From assembly GCF_036227105.1 (NCBI RefSeq), contig NZ_CP109434.1, positions 4,468,001-4,532,000 of the forward strand: a stretch of 64,000 nucleotides of DNA, written 5' to 3'. Shown here piece by piece: positions 36,169 through 46,136 of this stretch. The stretch comes from Amycolatopsis sp. NBC_01488 (GTDB lineage: Bacteria > Actinomycetota > Actinomycetes > Mycobacteriales > Pseudonocardiaceae). Under the pieces are notes generated by a model. It did no database searches, was not told the DNA's origin, and worked only from the letters and a program-made list of their open reading frames with translations. The first letter of the stretch is position 1, and each line of letters begins with the position of its first letter. Both the position numbers and the translations under genes were made by a program.

Positions 36169-36291
36169 TAGCAGCCCATCCCGGAACGTCCTGAGAAGAC
36201 ACTGAGAGTGTGACCACCCTGCCGAAGCGTGAATCGCCCGGACGGCGGGTATGCATTGTTCCGTCCGGAATCGACGTCGCAGGGAGTGATC

Positions 36292-36453
36292 ATGGGTTTC
36301 TTGGTCGGGTTGCTGGTTGTCTGGGCGGCTCTGGTGGTGCTCGGAATGGTGGTGAAGGGACTCTTCTGGCTGATGATCGTGGGAGCCGTCTTGTTCGTCG
36401 CGACGGGCGTGGTCGGTATCGTCAAACGCGGCGCCCTGAGCGCCCGCCGCTGA
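36292..36453 (+). CDS. Small hydrophobic membrane protein
   Basis: ATG at 36292 follows AGGGAG by 6 nt. The 53-aa product has two adjacent membrane segments (GFLVGLLVVWAALVVLGMVV and LFWLMIVGAVLFVATGVVGI) and a basic tail. Such small proteins are common in actinomycetes; no function can be assigned. Confidence 0.65.
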   Translation: MGFLVGLLVVWAALVVLGMVVKGLFWLMIVGAVLFVATGVVGIVKRGALSARR

Positions 36454-36523
36454 GCCAGGGCGCTGGAGTATCCATTGCCGAGGGCAACCTAGATCGCCAG
36501 CCGCTACGCGCCGAGGCTTTCCG

Positions 36524-37155
36524 TTGAAACGCCGGGAAGTATCCAGCGACGCGACCGAGGACGAATCCATCGATGGTTCACGTGCGTCACGGGTGATTGC
36601 CGTGCGAGAAGGTTTGGTCGGCTGGCTGACGCGGCCGTTGGCGTCCTTCCACCTGGCGCTGGCCTTGACCGGGGCTCTCGTGATCGTATGTCCAGTCATA
36701 GTGCTGAGTGCTTCGTCGGCTGTGTGTTCGTGATCGTGTTGTATGGGGCGTTGCCGTCGCCGGAAAGCGGATTGCCGCCGCGCCCTCGATCCCTGGACCC
36801 GGATTGTCGCCCGCACGCTGACCCATGCTGGTCGTGGTCCACGCGGCCATCAACATCGGATATGTGGTGGGCCTGCTGCCGGTCACCGGCGTCACCTTGC
36901 CGTTGGTCCTACGGTGGGTTGTTGCTACTGGCCACGATATTGCTGTTCGGCGCCCTGGCCAACTGTGCCCGCAATGAGCCGCAAGCCGTCGCGGCGCTGC
37001 GCCACCATGGATCGGGCAAGTCCGACGTTCTGATGCGCCTGGCTGCGCCCTACTCGGCGCGGCGCTCATCCGCCAAGCCGCCCGGCCGGCGAACGCACGG
37101 CCACGCCCGGTCCGCTAGGGTTTCGAGCCGGAACCGCACCGCGGCAAGACGGTAG
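36524..37155 (+). pseudogene. FtsW-like SEDS pseudogene with large internal deletion
   Basis: The N-terminus (SRASRVIAVREGLVGWLTRP, LALALTGALVIV..VLSASS) and the C-terminus (AINIGY, VGLLPVTGVTLPLV, ILLFGALANCARNEPQAVAA) closely match the intact protein at 24243-25748. The roughly 300 central residues are deleted at about 36715, and further indels disrupt the remaining frame. It is on the opposite strand from the intact copy, so this is a decayed duplicate. Confidence 0.85.
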
Positions 37156-37222
37156 GGCGGCCGGAGACCGTGACGTTGTTACCGATCGTGCGCTGCGAAG
37201 ACGGAGCTGGCACCGGTGGCCG

Positions 37223-38020
37223 TCATTTGAACAGGCTGACCGCGCGTGACACAACGACGGCGAGCGTCACCAGGGAGATTGCGGACTGGCTGAGCATCAG
37301 CACTTTCGCCCAGCGCGACATCGGCATCACGTCGGTCGGGCTGAAGGCCGTGGCGTTGGTGAACGATAGGTAGAAGTAGTCCACGAAGTGTGGCTCCCAG
37401 TCCGGGTGCAGTTCTGGCTCTTCCATCTGTGGAAAGCGGAAATCGGGTCGTGGGTGTTCGCCCTGAGCGCGGGCGACCGGGCCGCCCCGGTCCCACTCCC
37501 AGTACCACAGCGCGAAAGCAATCACGTTGGTCAGCCAAATCGCCCCTCCGCTGCCGAGTAGCGGCCCGGGTTCCTCGCCGGCGCGGGCGGCCAGCAGGTC
37601 GATCACGAGCAACGCGGCCGACCAGCCGTTGGCGAGGCTGATCAGGGCGATGAGCGCCACCGACAGCGGCCGCAGCCACGGGTGGCCGCGTGAGATGCGC
37701 ACCGGGTTCAACGCGATCAGCACCGCGACGAGAGCGATTTCCAGCGTCGGCAGCAGCCAGTGCGGGCGGAACGCGAGCCGGTCGGGCAGCACCAGCTGGA
37801 GTGTGACGGCCAGCGCAATCGCCGCCGTCACGGCCCACCGCTGCTCGCCCCGGGTGACCCGCAGCCAGGCTGGTGCTCGCTTGGCGGTGTCCGCCACGGT
37901 GCGCGCCGCATCGGACATCGGATGTGCGCCGTGGCAGAGCAGTTCCTCGAGGTGCGCCAGCTCCGCCCGGATCGATCGCAGCCGGTGTACGTGGTCGGGC
38001 GATGGTCGTGCCGCGTCCAT
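37223..38020 (-). CDS. Membrane protein with possible ion-channel-like C-terminus
   Basis: ATG at 38020 has GAGAGGA 6 nt upstream. The 265-aa product has six or so helices (LLPTLEIALVAVLIALNPVR, PLSVALIALISLANGWSAAL, GGAIWLTNVIAFALWYWEWD). The end FVDYFYLSFTNATAFSPTDV and AKVLMLSQSAISLVTLAVVV resembles the two-helix pore module of DUF1345/Ion_trans_2-like proteins. Function uncertain. Confidence 0.75.
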   Translation of the reverse strand: MDAARPSPDHVHRLRSIRAELAHLEELLCHGAHPMSDAARTVADTAKRAPAWLRVTRGEQRWAVTAAIALAVTLQLVLPDRLAFRPHWLLPTLEIALVAVLIALNPVRISRGHPWLRPLSVALIALISLANGWSAALLVIDLLAARAGEEPGPLLGSGGAIWLTNVIAFALWYWEWDRGGPVARAQGEHPRPDFRFPQMEEPELHPDWEPHFVDYFYLSFTNATAFSPTDVMPMSRWAKVLMLSQSAISLVTLAVVVSRAVSLFK

Positions 38021-38199
38021 TGGTGTCCTCTCGCTGCCACTGCATTCGTCGGTGTGAATGTACTGAGCTGGCCCCTGTGAGGACGCTGAGAGGAAGTGGT
38101 GAGGTCGGTCTGTGACAGCCTCCCTAGGCCGCCTCGGCCCCGGCCCGCAAGGCGCGTGAGGAAATCGCAGACATGCACGCACAACCTGGAGGGAGATAG

Positions 38200-38238
38200 A
38201 TGGCTCGAGAAGTGATCATTCGCGAGTCGCGGGGCTGA
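38200..38238 (+). other. Gene start stump with strong ribosome site
   Basis: GGAGGGAGATAG precedes an ATG encoding MAREVIIRESRG and a stop. Another frame continues plausibly as LSRIELTPKGLLIVPGATEF, so a small gene may have been broken by an indel and then truncated against the RodA-type gene. No family is recognised. Confidence 0.3.
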
Positions 38239-38292
38239 GCCGGATCGAGCTCACGCCGAAGGGCTTGCTGATCGTGCCCGGCGCGACGGAGT

Positions 38293-39855
38293 TCAGCCGG
38301 GGCCGGCGGGAGGCCGGGTGCGCGGTGATGCACCGACAGCGGGACCTGAGTAGCCGTTGCGTCCGGCAAAGCCGACGGTGCCGTCGGCTTTGCCGAGTCC
38401 GTCGGGCCTGTTCACAAGGACGGTGTGCGCGTCAGCCAGGGGTGTCGGGTCCGGCTGGGGACGAGACGGCGTCGCAGGTCTGCGCGCGGCGTCGGATATA
38501 CGGATGAGCAAGGCCACGAGAACATAGTTGGCCAGCAACGATGACCCGCCTTTGGACAGGAACGGCGCGGTGATTCCGGTTTCCGGGATCAGTTTGGTGA
38601 CCCCGCCCACGACGACGAAGATCTGCATGATCACGGCGAAGGAGAGTCCACCGGCGAGGATCTTGCCGAAGGTATCCCGGACCGCCAACGCTGAGCGCAT
38701 ACCCCGCATCGCCAGGACGAGGTACACCATCAGGATTGCCGCCAGACCGATGAAGCCGAGTTCTTCGCCAAGCGCGGCCGTGATGAAGTCGGTGCTGGCT
38801 TCGGGAACCATGTCGGGCCGGCCCGCACCGAGGCCGGTGCCGCCGACGCCGCCGGTGCCCAGGCCGAACAAGCCCTGTGCCATCTGGTAACCGCCACCGG
38901 GCTTGTCGTAGGTGGCGAGCGGGTCGATCCAGTTCGACACCCGTTGCTGGACGTGATTGAACAAGTTGTAGGCGATCACGCACCCGGCAGCGAACATGGC
39001 CACCCCGACCGCGACCCAGATGGCCCGTTCGGTGGCGACATACACCATCACCAGGATGATGCCGAAGAACAGCAGAGCCGCACCGAGTTCCTTCTCGAAA
39101 GCGAGCACGGCCATACAGCCGACCGACGCGATCACGATCGGCCCGAGGTCGCGTGCCCGGGGAAGCTCGACACCCAGGACCCTCCGGCCGACGACCCGGA
39201 ACAGGTCACGCTTGGACACCAGGAACGCGGCGAAGAAAACGATCAGGAGGATCTTGGCGAACTCGCCGGGCTGAATGGACAACGAGCCGAGTTTGATCCA
39301 GACCTTGGCGCCGTTCACCTCCGAGATCGAACTGGGCAGCACCGCAGGCAACGCGACCGCAACAATCCCGACCAGGCCGGCGATGTAGCCGTAGCGTGCC
39401 ACCGTGCGGTGGTCTTTGACCAGACCGAGCACAGCGAGAAACAACGCCAGCGCCACAACAGTCCAGATGATCTGCTTGGGTGCCTCCGGACTGAAGGTCG
39501 TCCCGGCCTGGCCGGCCCGGTCCGCCATGGCCAGATCGATCCGGTAGATCATCACCAAGCCCATGCCGTTGAGCAGCGCCACACACGGCAGGATCAATGG
39601 ATCTGCGTACGGCGCCCACCGCCGGATCGCCAGATGCGCCGCCGCGAACACGGCAAGGTAGGCCAAGCCGTACCACAGCACGCCCATCGTGAAGTCATGG
39701 TTCTGATTGGACTCAACCAGAACAAAAGCGCACCACACGATGAACGACGCGAAAATCAGCAACGCCAGCTCGGCCCGCTTGCCAGTCGACTGCTCTCGTC
39801 GTGGATTCGTCGACATCACCGCCGAAACCGGTCCCGACGAAGCAGGAGGCGTCAC
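38293..39855 (-). CDS. RodA/FtsW-type SEDS glycosyltransferase
   Basis: The product is 520 aa from the GTG at 39855; an ATG 13 codons further in is also possible. About ten helices are present with the SEDS motifs LNGMGLVMIYRIDLAMADRA, KLGSLSIQPGEFAKILLIVF, FEKELGAALLFFGIILVMVY, YQMAQGLFGLGTGGVGGTGL, ALGEELGFIGLAAILMVYLV and ETGITAPFLSKGGSSLLANY. This group in actinomycetes usually sits with pbpA and pknB, which are absent here. It polymerises peptidoglycan glycan strands with a partner PBP. The proline-rich C-terminal tail is unusually long. Confidence 0.85.
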   Translation of the reverse strand: MTPPASSGPVSAVMSTNPRREQSTGKRAELALLIFASFIVWCAFVLVESNQNHDFTMGVLWYGLAYLAVFAAAHLAIRRWAPYADPLILPCVALLNGMGLVMIYRIDLAMADRAGQAGTTFSPEAPKQIIWTVVALALFLAVLGLVKDHRTVARYGYIAGLVGIVAVALPAVLPSSISEVNGAKVWIKLGSLSIQPGEFAKILLIVFFAAFLVSKRDLFRVVGRRVLGVELPRARDLGPIVIASVGCMAVLAFEKELGAALLFFGIILVMVYVATERAIWVAVGVAMFAAGCVIAYNLFNHVQQRVSNWIDPLATYDKPGGGYQMAQGLFGLGTGGVGGTGLGAGRPDMVPEASTDFITAALGEELGFIGLAAILMVYLVLAMRGMRSALAVRDTFGKILAGGLSFAVIMQIFVVVGGVTKLIPETGITAPFLSKGGSSLLANYVLVALLIRISDAARRPATPSRPQPDPTPLADAHTVLVNRPDGLGKADGTVGFAGRNGYSGPAVGASPRTRPPAGPG

Positions 39856-40042
39856 GCAGCACCGTCCGCAAGGGCCAAGTTCGCAACCTGGTCAACTCGG
39901 AGCGCATCTCTTCGAATCCAGCACTTCCGGATCACCACCGACACGCTAACCGGGGATTCCTGGCAAGACCCTGAGAGAGCGACATGTCCCGCCCACCTGC
40001 GTCCGCAGTGGGCGGGTCTGTCCCGGAGGGGTGAAAGCCGGG

Positions 40043-40864
40043 CTAGTCGTCGTAGGGGTCGTCGACGGCGGAGGTGTAGTCCCATCCGGACGCGAGTGCG
40101 GGTTCAAGGAGGCGAAGCGGGTGCCGTGTGGGTCGGATAGCACGGCGACCTTGCCGAGGGTGGAGGGGTAGGGCGGGAACCGCAGGCGGGCGCCGGCGGC
40201 GTGGGCGCGGCGCAGGGTCTGGTCGAAATCATGGTGTGGTTGGAGGACGAAGTGGGCGATCCAGCGCGGCGGCACGTCGGCTGGGGTGCCGGGGTCCATG
40301 CGCACGCGGCCGATCACGGAGTCGTCGCCGGTGTAGTAGACGAGGTAGTCGACGGTGGTGCCGTCGCCGAACTGGTGCCCGCGGTAGCCGAAGAGCCGGG
40401 TGTAGAACCGGTCGGCCTGTGGGGCGTGGCGGGTGATGTACTCGATCCAGCCGAGCGCGCCGGGGGTGCCGGCGGCGAAGGCCCATCGGGCGCGGGTTGG
40501 GCGAGCCCGATGGTGGTTCCGGTGGCGTCGTCGATGAGGACTTTGGCGCCGATGCTGGGCACGATGTGGGGTTGGGGTTCCAGCACGGTGCCGCCGAGCC
40601 GGTGGACCTGCGTGCTGGTGGCAGCGAGGTCGGTGGTGGCAAGGTAGACCGTCCAGTCCCGCACCGGGCCCGGGTGTGGCCGCAGCCCGGCCACCGGGCT
40701 CGCCGGCTACGGTCGCCAGCAGGTATTCCTGGCCCGCATGGTCGCGGATCATGTGGTAGTCCCAGCCGAGAATGGTCTGGTAGAAGTCCATGCTGCGGTC
40801 CGGGTGGGGCCGTGGCCAACTCCACCCAGCACGGGCTTCCCGGCGCCAGGTCGAGGTCGCTCAT
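40043..40864 (-). pseudogene. Two-domain VOC (glyoxalase-like) protein with several frameshifts
   Basis: From ATG 40864 the parts in order are MSDLDLAPGSPCWVELAT, then in another frame MDFYQTILGWDYHMIRDHAG, then DWTVYLATTDLAATSTQVHR and TVLEPQPHIVPSIGAKVLID, then GWIEYITRHAPQADRFYTRL and AVLSDPHGTRFASLNP, and finally a frame ending DYTSAVDDPYDD at the TAG 40043. At least three indels separate them. The intact protein would be about 270 aa, typical of the two-repeat VOC proteins of actinomycetes. Confidence 0.8.
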
Positions 40865-41178
40865 CCCCAACCCGCCCCGGACGGTGTCCGCGAAGCCGGC
40901 ACGAGCCTCGCCTTGCCCGCACGTGGTGCGGGCGGGTCTGGGGTGCCGCTGCGAGATCATGAACCGACCGTAGCGGCTGCGGTCGTCGACGACTCTCGTC
41001 TCATTGGGCACTCCCTGCGTCTGCGTGTTCGCTCGGAGCACGAAGCCCGACATGCCGGTCGCTGTGATCGGCGTCACGGCCATGCTCGATCAACCTGGTT
41101 GGGTACCGGGCGTCTGCACGAGGACAGTAAGTTGTTGGGCTATCGCGGTGAACGGTGCTGGGCGGCAAGGGGTTGCTG
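40865..41178. promoter_or_regulatory. Divergent intergenic region with an inverted repeat
   Basis: Between the VOC pseudogene and the LCP gene; an inverted repeat GCCCGCAC-GTG-GTGCGGGC lies at 40915-40933. No coding sequence is supported. Confidence 0.35.
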
Positions 41179-42822
41179 GTGGATGACGAGCTGAGCCGGA
41201 GGTCATCGAATCCGCCCGTCCGTCGGCGTCCGCCTGTGCCGCGTCCGGACCCGGTCCGGTCGGCGCGCACGGTGCGGACCCGGCCGGTCGATCCGCCCCC
41301 GCAGTCGGGTGGTGCGCTCAGGCGGCCCGGGCATGGCCGGTCACTGAAGGTGGCGGGCCGGGTTGCGGTGGGGCTGGCGTCGCTGCTGGTGCTGACCGGC
41401 ACCGGGATCGCCTCGACCATGTTGACCAGCCTGGTCAGTGGCCTGAACACTTCGGATGCCCTGGACTCGGGTGCGCCGAAGTCGGCGGGGGCGGATCAGA
41501 ACATCCTGCTGATCGGGTTGGACTCGCGCAAAGACCAGGACGGCAACCAGCTGCCGAAGGAAATCCTGGACCAGTTGCATGCCGGGGACGGCACCGAGGG
41601 CGGCTACAACACCAACACCCTGATCCTGATGCACATCCCCGGCAACGGGGCGAAGGCCACGGCCGTGTCCATTCCGCGCGATGACTACGTGCCGGTGCAA
41701 GGTATCCCGGGCTATACCCACGCGAAAATCAAGGAAGCGTATGGGCTGGCGAAGTTCTACGCCGAACAGGACTTGAAGAAGCAGGGCGTCACTGGCGCTG
41801 ACCTGGAACACCGGGGCCGGGAGGCCGGGCGGAAGAAGACCCTGGAGACGGTCCGGAGTTTCCTGGATGTGCCGATCGACCGGTTCGCCGAGATCAACCT
41901 CGCCGGCTTCTACGACCTGGCGACCGCGCTGGGCGGGGTGGAGGTGTGCCTGAACCATCCGGTGAAGGACAGCTATTCGGGTGCGGATTTCCCGGCCGGG
42001 CACCAGATGCTGACCGGGTCGCAGGCATTGTCGTTTGTCCGGCAGCGCCACGGCTTGGACAACGGGGATCTGGACCGTACCCACCGTCAGCAGGCGTTCA
42101 TCGCCTCCGCGGCGCACAAGCTGCGCAGCGCCGGCACGTTCACCGACCTGGGCAAGCTACAGGACCTGATCGACACGGCGAAGAAGGATGTGGTGATCTC
42201 GTCCGGGTGGGACGTCCTGTCCTTCGCCCAGCAGGCTCAGGGCCTCACCGGCGGGAACCTCGAGTTCACCACCCTGCCCATCGCCGGGTATCAGAAGGTC
42301 AACGGCCAAGACGTCAACAAGGTGGACACCGAGCAGGTGCGGGCTGCGGTCCGGGCCGCGTTCGGCATCACGGCCCCGGCTCCGCCTGCCACACCGAACG
42401 TGCACGCCTCCGCCACGATCGATGTCCGCAACGCCACGGGAAAGACCGGACTGGCCTCGACCGTGGCACAAGCCTTGGCGCCGTACGGGTTCCGTACCGG
42501 TGAGCTGAGCAACACCGCGACGACCGCGTCGTCGATCGCCTACGGGACAGGTGCCAAAGACGATGCGACCGCCGCAGCGAGCCTGCTGGGTGGTATGCCG
42601 GTCACCGCGGACAGCCGGGTGCCGAAGGGGCATGTCCGGATTACGCTCGGGACCGGGTTCACGCTGTCTCCGACGCTCGGTCCGCACGGCGCGGACGCCC
42701 CGCGCGGCACCCCCGCCAGCACCGCTACGACCTCGGCGGCGGAGCCCAGTACCGACCCGGCGCCCCCGGCCGGACCACAGGGCGGCACCGTGGACGGCAG
42801 CGGCATCCCCTGCGTCAACTGA
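41179..42822 (+). CDS. LytR-CpsA-Psr (LCP) family phosphotransferase with LytR_C domain
   Basis: The GTG at 41179 is preferred because AAGGGG lies 7 nt upstream; an in-frame GTG at 41155 is also open. The 547-aa protein has a basic cytoplasmic tail, one membrane anchor (VGLASLLVLTGTGIASTMLT) and the LCP domain: NILLIGLDSRKDQDG, TLILMHIPGNGAKATAVSIP followed by RDDYV, INLAGFYDLATALGGVEVCL, and QALSFVRQRHGLDNGDLDRT followed by HRQQ. A LytR_C domain (ASATIDVRNATGKTGLASTV) and a Pro/Thr-rich tail follow. LCP proteins attach polymers such as arabinogalactan or teichoic acids to peptidoglycan. Confidence 0.9.
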   Translation: MDDELSRRSSNPPVRRRPPVPRPDPVRSARTVRTRPVDPPPQSGGALRRPGHGRSLKVAGRVAVGLASLLVLTGTGIASTMLTSLVSGLNTSDALDSGAPKSAGADQNILLIGLDSRKDQDGNQLPKEILDQLHAGDGTEGGYNTNTLILMHIPGNGAKATAVSIPRDDYVPVQGIPGYTHAKIKEAYGLAKFYAEQDLKKQGVTGADLEHRGREAGRKKTLETVRSFLDVPIDRFAEINLAGFYDLATALGGVEVCLNHPVKDSYSGADFPAGHQMLTGSQALSFVRQRHGLDNGDLDRTHRQQAFIASAAHKLRSAGTFTDLGKLQDLIDTAKKDVVISSGWDVLSFAQQAQGLTGGNLEFTTLPIAGYQKVNGQDVNKVDTEQVRAAVRAAFGITAPAPPATPNVHASATIDVRNATGKTGLASTVAQALAPYGFRTGELSNTATTASSIAYGTGAKDDATAAASLLGGMPVTADSRVPKGHVRITLGTGFTLSPTLGPHGADAPRGTPASTATTSAAEPSTDPAPPAGPQGGTVDGSGIPCVN

Positions 42823-42850
42823 CCTAATCCCCGGAAGCCTCGTTACCTTG

Positions 42851-43723
42851 ATGACTTCACCCCCGGCCGACGCCGCACACTCCGCTGCGCCGGTGCCAGC
42901 GGCTCCGGACGCTCGCGGTCCCCGGCTGGTGCCGGGCGCGGCCGGGGTGTTGGTGCCGGTCGCGGTGGGCGCGTTCGTGACCGCGGCGGTGTTGCTGGTG
43001 GTGTTGCACGTGGATCGCCGGTGGGGGCCGATCGACCCGGTCACCGCGATGCTGAGTGACTACGCGTGGTGTCCGGGCTGGTGGATGTGGGACGCCGCGC
43101 TGATCCTCACCGCCGCCGGGTCGGTCGCGGTCGGGGCGGTTCTGCACCGCCACCGGGTGCTGCCCGGTCCGCTCGCGGCGGCGATGATGGCGGTGTGGTG
43201 TGTCAGCGTGCTGGCGGTGGCGGCGTTCACCAAAGACCCGCAGGGTGGCGCGGTGTCGGTGACCGGGAAGGTTCACCTGTATGCCACCGGGATCAGCTGT
43301 GTGAGCCTGCCGCTGGTGGGCTGGTTGCTCGGGCGCCGCCATCGCCGCGATCTTCGCTGGTACCGGTATGCCGGGTGGTCGCGCGGGCTGGCGCTGGCCG
43401 CGATCCCGTTCTTTCTGCCGTTCATCGTCCCGTTCGTCGTGAACGTGCTCCTCGGCGGGCATCTGCCGACGGTGGCAACCGGGCTGGTGGAGCGGCTGAT
43501 GATCGTCCTGGAGCTGGCGCTGCTGGTCGTGCTCGACTGCGAGCAGGTGGCGGCGGCAGATACCGGCGTCTCCGTCAGGGCGGTGGCGGCGTGCGCGGGC
43601 AGTGCAACCAGGCCGGAGACGGTGACGGCCGTCGTGATGGATAGGCACAGACGTAGGAGGGGGCGAGTCGTCGGCAGACCTCTCGTAGCGGGCATGTCAG
43701 CGGGGAGATTGTGGCTGCCGTAG
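42851..43723 (+). CDS. DUF998-family membrane protein
   Basis: ATG at 42851, 28 bp after the LCP gene, so it may be cotranscribed. The 290-aa product has six helices with DUF998 features (GPIDPVTAMLSDYAWCPGWW, AFTKDPQGGAVSVTGKVHLY). The last ~50 residues after LDCEQ are Arg-rich and unlike the family, possibly a frameshifted extension. Function unknown. From 43724 to 44112 no gene is supported. Confidence 0.75.
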   Translation: MTSPPADAAHSAAPVPAAPDARGPRLVPGAAGVLVPVAVGAFVTAAVLLVVLHVDRRWGPIDPVTAMLSDYAWCPGWWMWDAALILTAAGSVAVGAVLHRHRVLPGPLAAAMMAVWCVSVLAVAAFTKDPQGGAVSVTGKVHLYATGISCVSLPLVGWLLGRRHRRDLRWYRYAGWSRGLALAAIPFFLPFIVPFVVNVLLGGHLPTVATGLVERLMIVLELALLVVLDCEQVAAADTGVSVRAVAACAGSATRPETVTAVVMDRHRRRRGRVVGRPLVAGMSAGRLWLP

Positions 43724-44112
43724 GTAAACGTCCGCGGGTCCAGCGGCAGCTGAATCGCGAACAGTAAAGAATTCACCGACTAACGGTGCAACCGCGAATC
43801 GCTCACGACGCCCGGTTGATGCCCCGATGCTCCGAACATCCCGACGATCGGAGGACGCCTGCCCCCGCGCCGACCGGCTGCGACATGCCGCCGGTGCTGG
43901 ACAGTCCTGCCTGTGTGGCCGGCGAGGTTCTGCCGTCGCCCGGGGATCTGAATGGCCGCTGCCATCACCGCGAACTACCGTCGCCGGGATCTGCGCGGAC
44001 GCAAGCCGATCCCGGCTGCGTGAACGTCGCTTCCCCGTGAACACCGGGTCCGGCTGGTGTCGGGCCGGAGTCGCGGTCACGCGTGTCCACCCCGGCGTCC
44101 ACTGGTGAGGGG

Positions 44113-44496
44113 TCAGGTGGCGTCGGGGTCGATGGGAGGGCGTTCACCCGGCGCCAACGGCGTTCCGCTGGGCACGGCCAGCGGGGTCGCGGCAGGACCG
44201 GCGGTCGCCGCCGCCGCGGGTGGGTCGGTGAACGCGTCGTCGAGCAGGTAGCGGCCGAGTGCGGTCTTCGGATCGAAGGTGCGCAGGGCCTGCAGGTCCT
44301 GCAGGGGTTTGCGCAGCTGCTGGAACTCCGGGCCGAATTCGGATGTGAGCTGGTCCTGGGCACCGGCGGCGAAGCCGCGGATCTTGCGCACGGTCTGGGC
44401 GAGCCAGCGAGCCGATTCGGGCAGCCGTTCCGGGCCGAGGATGAACAGCGCGGCGACCAGCAGGACCAGCAGATGTTCCAGGCTGAGACCGAACAC
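44113..44496 (-). CDS. tatB: TatB-like Sec-independent translocase subunit
   Basis: GTG at 44496 has AAGGAG upstream. The 127-aa protein starts directly with the membrane helix [20 protein letters not shown] followed by [20 protein letters not shown], the classic hinge and amphipathic helix of TatA/TatB. The E in the membrane segment and the length point to TatB. It forms the twin-arginine substrate receptor with TatC, which is not in the window. Confidence 0.85.
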   Translation of the reverse strand: MFGLSLEHLLVLLVAALFILGPERLPESARWLAQTVRKIRGFAAGAQDQLTSEFGPEFQQLRKPLQDLQALRTFDPKTALGRYLLDDAFTDPPAAAATAGPAATPLAVPSGTPLAPGERPPIDPDAT

Positions 44497-44684
44497 GTCC
44501 GCGCTCCTTGTCGCCCGGCACTCACACGCCGTGGTGTCGTTGTCTGCCATGGTAGAGACGATTCGGCCCGTCCGGGTCGCTGACCTCGTGGGGCACGCCG
44601 CCGGGTGCGCGAGCGGCAGTCGGCGACGATGTTCAGGATCCGGATGGACGGCCGCGCTTCACGGTCGGCAGGGAAGGGGGCCGG

Positions 44685-45356
44685 ATGGTGCGACGTGGGT
44701 GGCGCGGCTGGGCACTGTGCGCGTGGGCGGCACTGCTCGCGGGGTGGGCGGGGACTGGTACTCCGGCACGACTGTCGTCCTGCCGGCCGCGCCGAGTGTC
44801 TCCATACCGGCCCCGGCGGCGGGGGTGCCGGGGAGTCAGGATCCGGCCTGGTTCGCCGGGCAGGTGCGGGCCAGCGCGGGGGAGGTGGGGATGGCGCCGC
44901 AGTTGGTGATGGCGATCTTGTGCAGTAGTCGTCCAAGCCGCACGACCCGAGCTGGAACGGGAGTGGCAGCTGTTCAAGCCGGACGCGGCGTTCGGCGTGG
45001 CGAACATGCACCGGGCCTCCTACGAGGCGACCAGGCGCGGGCGGGCGTTCGCCGGGCGGGAGTGGCAGGTGCTGCCCGACGATCCGGATCTGGCGGTCCG
45101 GGCCGATGTTTGGTATCTGCACGACCTCGCCGCCCAGTTCCCCGCGAAACACTCCGGCGCGTACTCGAGCGAGGAGTTGCTGGCGCTGGGCTACAACGCC
45201 GGGCCTGCCGCCATGGAGGCCGTCGCCCGCGGTACGACGCCCGGCCCGCAGGCCCGGTCCTATCTGGACATTCTGCGCGGCAACTGGGCCACGGCGGGCG
45301 TCGCGCTAGGCCACCCTGAGCCCCGGCGCCTCACCGCCGCGACGCGAGTGCGGGGG
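44685..45356 (+). pseudogene. Lytic transglycosylase (SLT-like) with two frameshifts
   Basis: ATG at 44685 with GGGAAGGGG upstream encodes a signal-like segment (WALCAWAALLAGWAG). Near 44760 the frame changes to VVLPAAPSVSIPAPAAGVPG and FAGQVRASAGEVGMAPQLVM. Near 44920 it changes again to ELEREWQLFKPDAAFGVANM, VRADVWYLHDLAAQFPAKHS and LLALGYNAGPAAMEAVARGT. The GYNAG motif is characteristic of SLT domains. The natural stop seems lost, and the frame runs into the convergent VanZ gene. Confidence 0.75.
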
Positions 45357-45950
45357 TTAGTGGTCGGTGGCGTAGGCGGGGTCGGGGTCGGGGATGCTGC
45401 TGTCGCGGGTGCGGCGGGGGTGCGGGATCGGGTGTGTGGTGGTCCAGAGGCTGCGGGCGAGGCGGGCGCTGGCGGTGGCGCCGATTGTATTGAGCAGCAC
45501 GTCGTCGGTGGAGGTGACCCGCCCGGCGTGGATCAGGTACTGCACGGTCTCGATGGTGATCGACACGGCCACGGCTGCCAGCGTGAGCCGGGTGAGCGGG
45601 CGCAGCGCGCGGATCCGCAGCGGGCACAGCGCGCCGAGCGGGGACAGCAGCACCAGGTTCCCGGCGACCTGCCACACCGCGTCAGCATCGTCGGCGTTGA
45701 ACAGGTCGGTGAGGTCCTGGCCGGGAAGCAGGTGCAGGGTGCTGGTGTGCCCGCCGGCGACCGGGGCGGACACCAGGACGGCGACCAGCCCGGCGACCAG
45801 CAGGATGGCGGTGTCCAGCCCGGCGGTGAACACCGCGGCCAGCGCGGGTGCCCGGCGTCGCCGCCACGCCGCGAGCGCCACCCATAGGATCAGGGCGCCG
45901 GGCAGCGCGAGGATCGTCATCGGAATCATCCGCCCCACCACGGTGTCCAC
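45357..45950 (-). CDS. VanZ-family membrane protein
   Basis: GTG at 45950 has AAGGAG 8 nt upstream. The 197-aa product has four to five helices and the VanZ-like motifs AVWQVAGNLVLLSPLGALCP and ITIETVQYLIHAGRVTSTDD followed by VLLNTIGA. VanZ-like proteins are linked in some hosts to teicoplanin tolerance; here no van cluster is visible. A decayed relative of its C-terminal half lies at 9778-10089. Confidence 0.85.
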   Translation of the reverse strand: MDTVVGRMIPMTILALPGALILWVALAAWRRRRAPALAAVFTAGLDTAILLVAGLVAVLVSAPVAGGHTSTLHLLPGQDLTDLFNADDADAVWQVAGNLVLLSPLGALCPLRIRALRPLTRLTLAAVAVSITIETVQYLIHAGRVTSTDDVLLNTIGATASARLARSLWTTTHPIPHPRRTRDSSIPDPDPAYATDH

Positions 45951-46136
45951 GCCCCGGCTCCTTCCCGCACACCCCGTTTCAAGATCACCTTCGCATTGAG
46001 GGTCGGACCTGGCAGTACGGCGCACCCGAAAAGGTGATCATGAAAGTGTTGTTACGGGCAGCTCACAGCGGCTATGGAGTGCGCGGTGCTACGCGCCATG
46101 CACTGCTGGAGCGCCCCGGGAACTTGCCGGCTGACG

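Noticed and set aside
43724-44112. Possible gene between DUF998 and TatB
   Set aside because: Frames on both strands are Arg/Pro-rich with no start context or family; treated as non-coding.
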